Below are positions 29,564-30,000 of a DNA stretch of 30,000 nt, in pieces. The translations under genes were made by a program, and so were the position numbers. The first letter of the stretch is position 1; each line of letters begins with the position of its first letter. This DNA comes from Chrysomallon squamiferum (taxonomy: Eukaryota > Mollusca > Gastropoda > Neomphalida > Peltospiridae), in contig CM022668.1 in the NCBI GenBank assembly GCA_012295275.1, forward strand, positions 11,830,522 through 11,860,521. Direction: 5' to 3'. The notes beneath the pieces are model-generated. The model ran no database searches and was not told where the DNA came from. It worked only from the letters and a program-made list of their open reading frames with translations.

Positions 29564-30000
29564 ATGTACTATGTATATGTGAATGTATAGACACATGTTT
29601 GCTGTCCTCTATACATGCATATATATGCACCCATAGGATTATGCATGCACATGCACATATACACCACATATACTGACATACACACACAGGTACACTTTTA
29701 AACCCCAAAATACACCTGCACACACCTGCAGACAAATACAAGCATGTACTGGCTATAATTACATGTATACCACTTGCCTTAGGCTTAATGAGTGATGAGA
29801 TCAAATCTTTGCAGCGTAATTACAGGTCCGTTTTCTGTTTAATTTATGCTCTTTTGTTTTGTTTGTTTTTTCTTTTTTTCTGCTGACTGATTAAAACAGT
29901 ATATGGATTTGTTGCTGAATGTTTTGTCTTAAATTATCATTACAAATAAATAAATATGCATTTAATATTCAGCAACCTTTAATATTAAATACAAATAAAC
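28855..30000. other. Non-coding AT-rich tail of the window
   Basis: Contains (TA)n near 29142-29162, (TTA)n near 29200-29222, a (TG)n tract of about 30 units at 29500-29562 and CA/CATG-rich sequence to about 29730. No exon, RNA gene or mobile element is recognisable. Confidence 0.55.
29500..29562. repeat. (TG)n microsatellite
   Basis: About 30 TG units with one early TTTG interruption. The frames it generates on both strands (poly-Cys-Val and poly-His-Thr) are not genes. Confidence 0.95.

Overview
This window is AT-rich nuclear DNA from an animal. It holds two interrupted, spliced housekeeping genes with canonical GT-AG introns, and dense simple-sequence repeats: (TTA)n, (TAAA)n, (CATA)n/(CA)n, (TC)n and (TG)n. 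There is no operon structure and no prokaryotic signal. The exon proteins align without gaps over long stretches to metazoan ARMC8 and DBR1. The repeat style resembles molluscan genomes, but this placement is only an inference.

Layout. Positions 1-1940 hold no recognised gene, only CATA/CA/TA repeats. ARMC8, an armadillo-repeat subunit of the CTLH/GID ubiquitin ligase, occupies 14826 down to 2487 on the minus strand. I could reconstruct all 20 coding exons with consistent phases: 1,986 nt including the stop, 661 residues. About 1.4 kb separates its start codon from that of DBR1 (RNA lariat debranching enzyme). DBR1 runs 16262-22114 on the plus strand in 8 coding exons (2,157 nt, 718 residues). 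The two genes are head to head and probably share a divergent promoter. I recall the same arrangement in human 3q22.3, which would make it a very old gene pair. The DBR1 3' UTR follows, with an AATAAA and a TG-rich element near 22.70-22.78 kb and a more distal AATAAA near 24.95 kb. A CpG-containing island at 26.09-26.27 kb carries E2F-like and paired ETS-like sites, a TOP-like pyrimidine start and a strong splice donor. It looks like the promoter and non-coding first exon of a further plus-strand gene whose coding exons lie beyond the window. A second unique-sequence island at 28.54-28.92 kb has a TATA box inside a perfect 7-bp inverted repeat, followed by a good donor, and may be an alternative first exon.

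The most unusual observation is in the introns. In several of them the extra length is a minisatellite whose unit contains the intron's own splice site. ARMC8 exon 13 has its donor copied, with identical flanking bases, at five further places. ARMC8 exon 5 has in-frame repeats of about 36 bp carrying donor copies. ARMC8 intron 12 and DBR1 intron 5 begin with arrays that start at the donor. The acceptor end of ARMC8 intron 5 is tandemly copied with a unit boundary exactly at AG|G. This suggests that introns here grow by tandem duplication seeded at splice junctions, which would generate decoy splice sites.

The two proteins act in different processes, ubiquitin ligation and intron-lariat turnover. 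Nothing in the window links them functionally beyond the shared upstream region.
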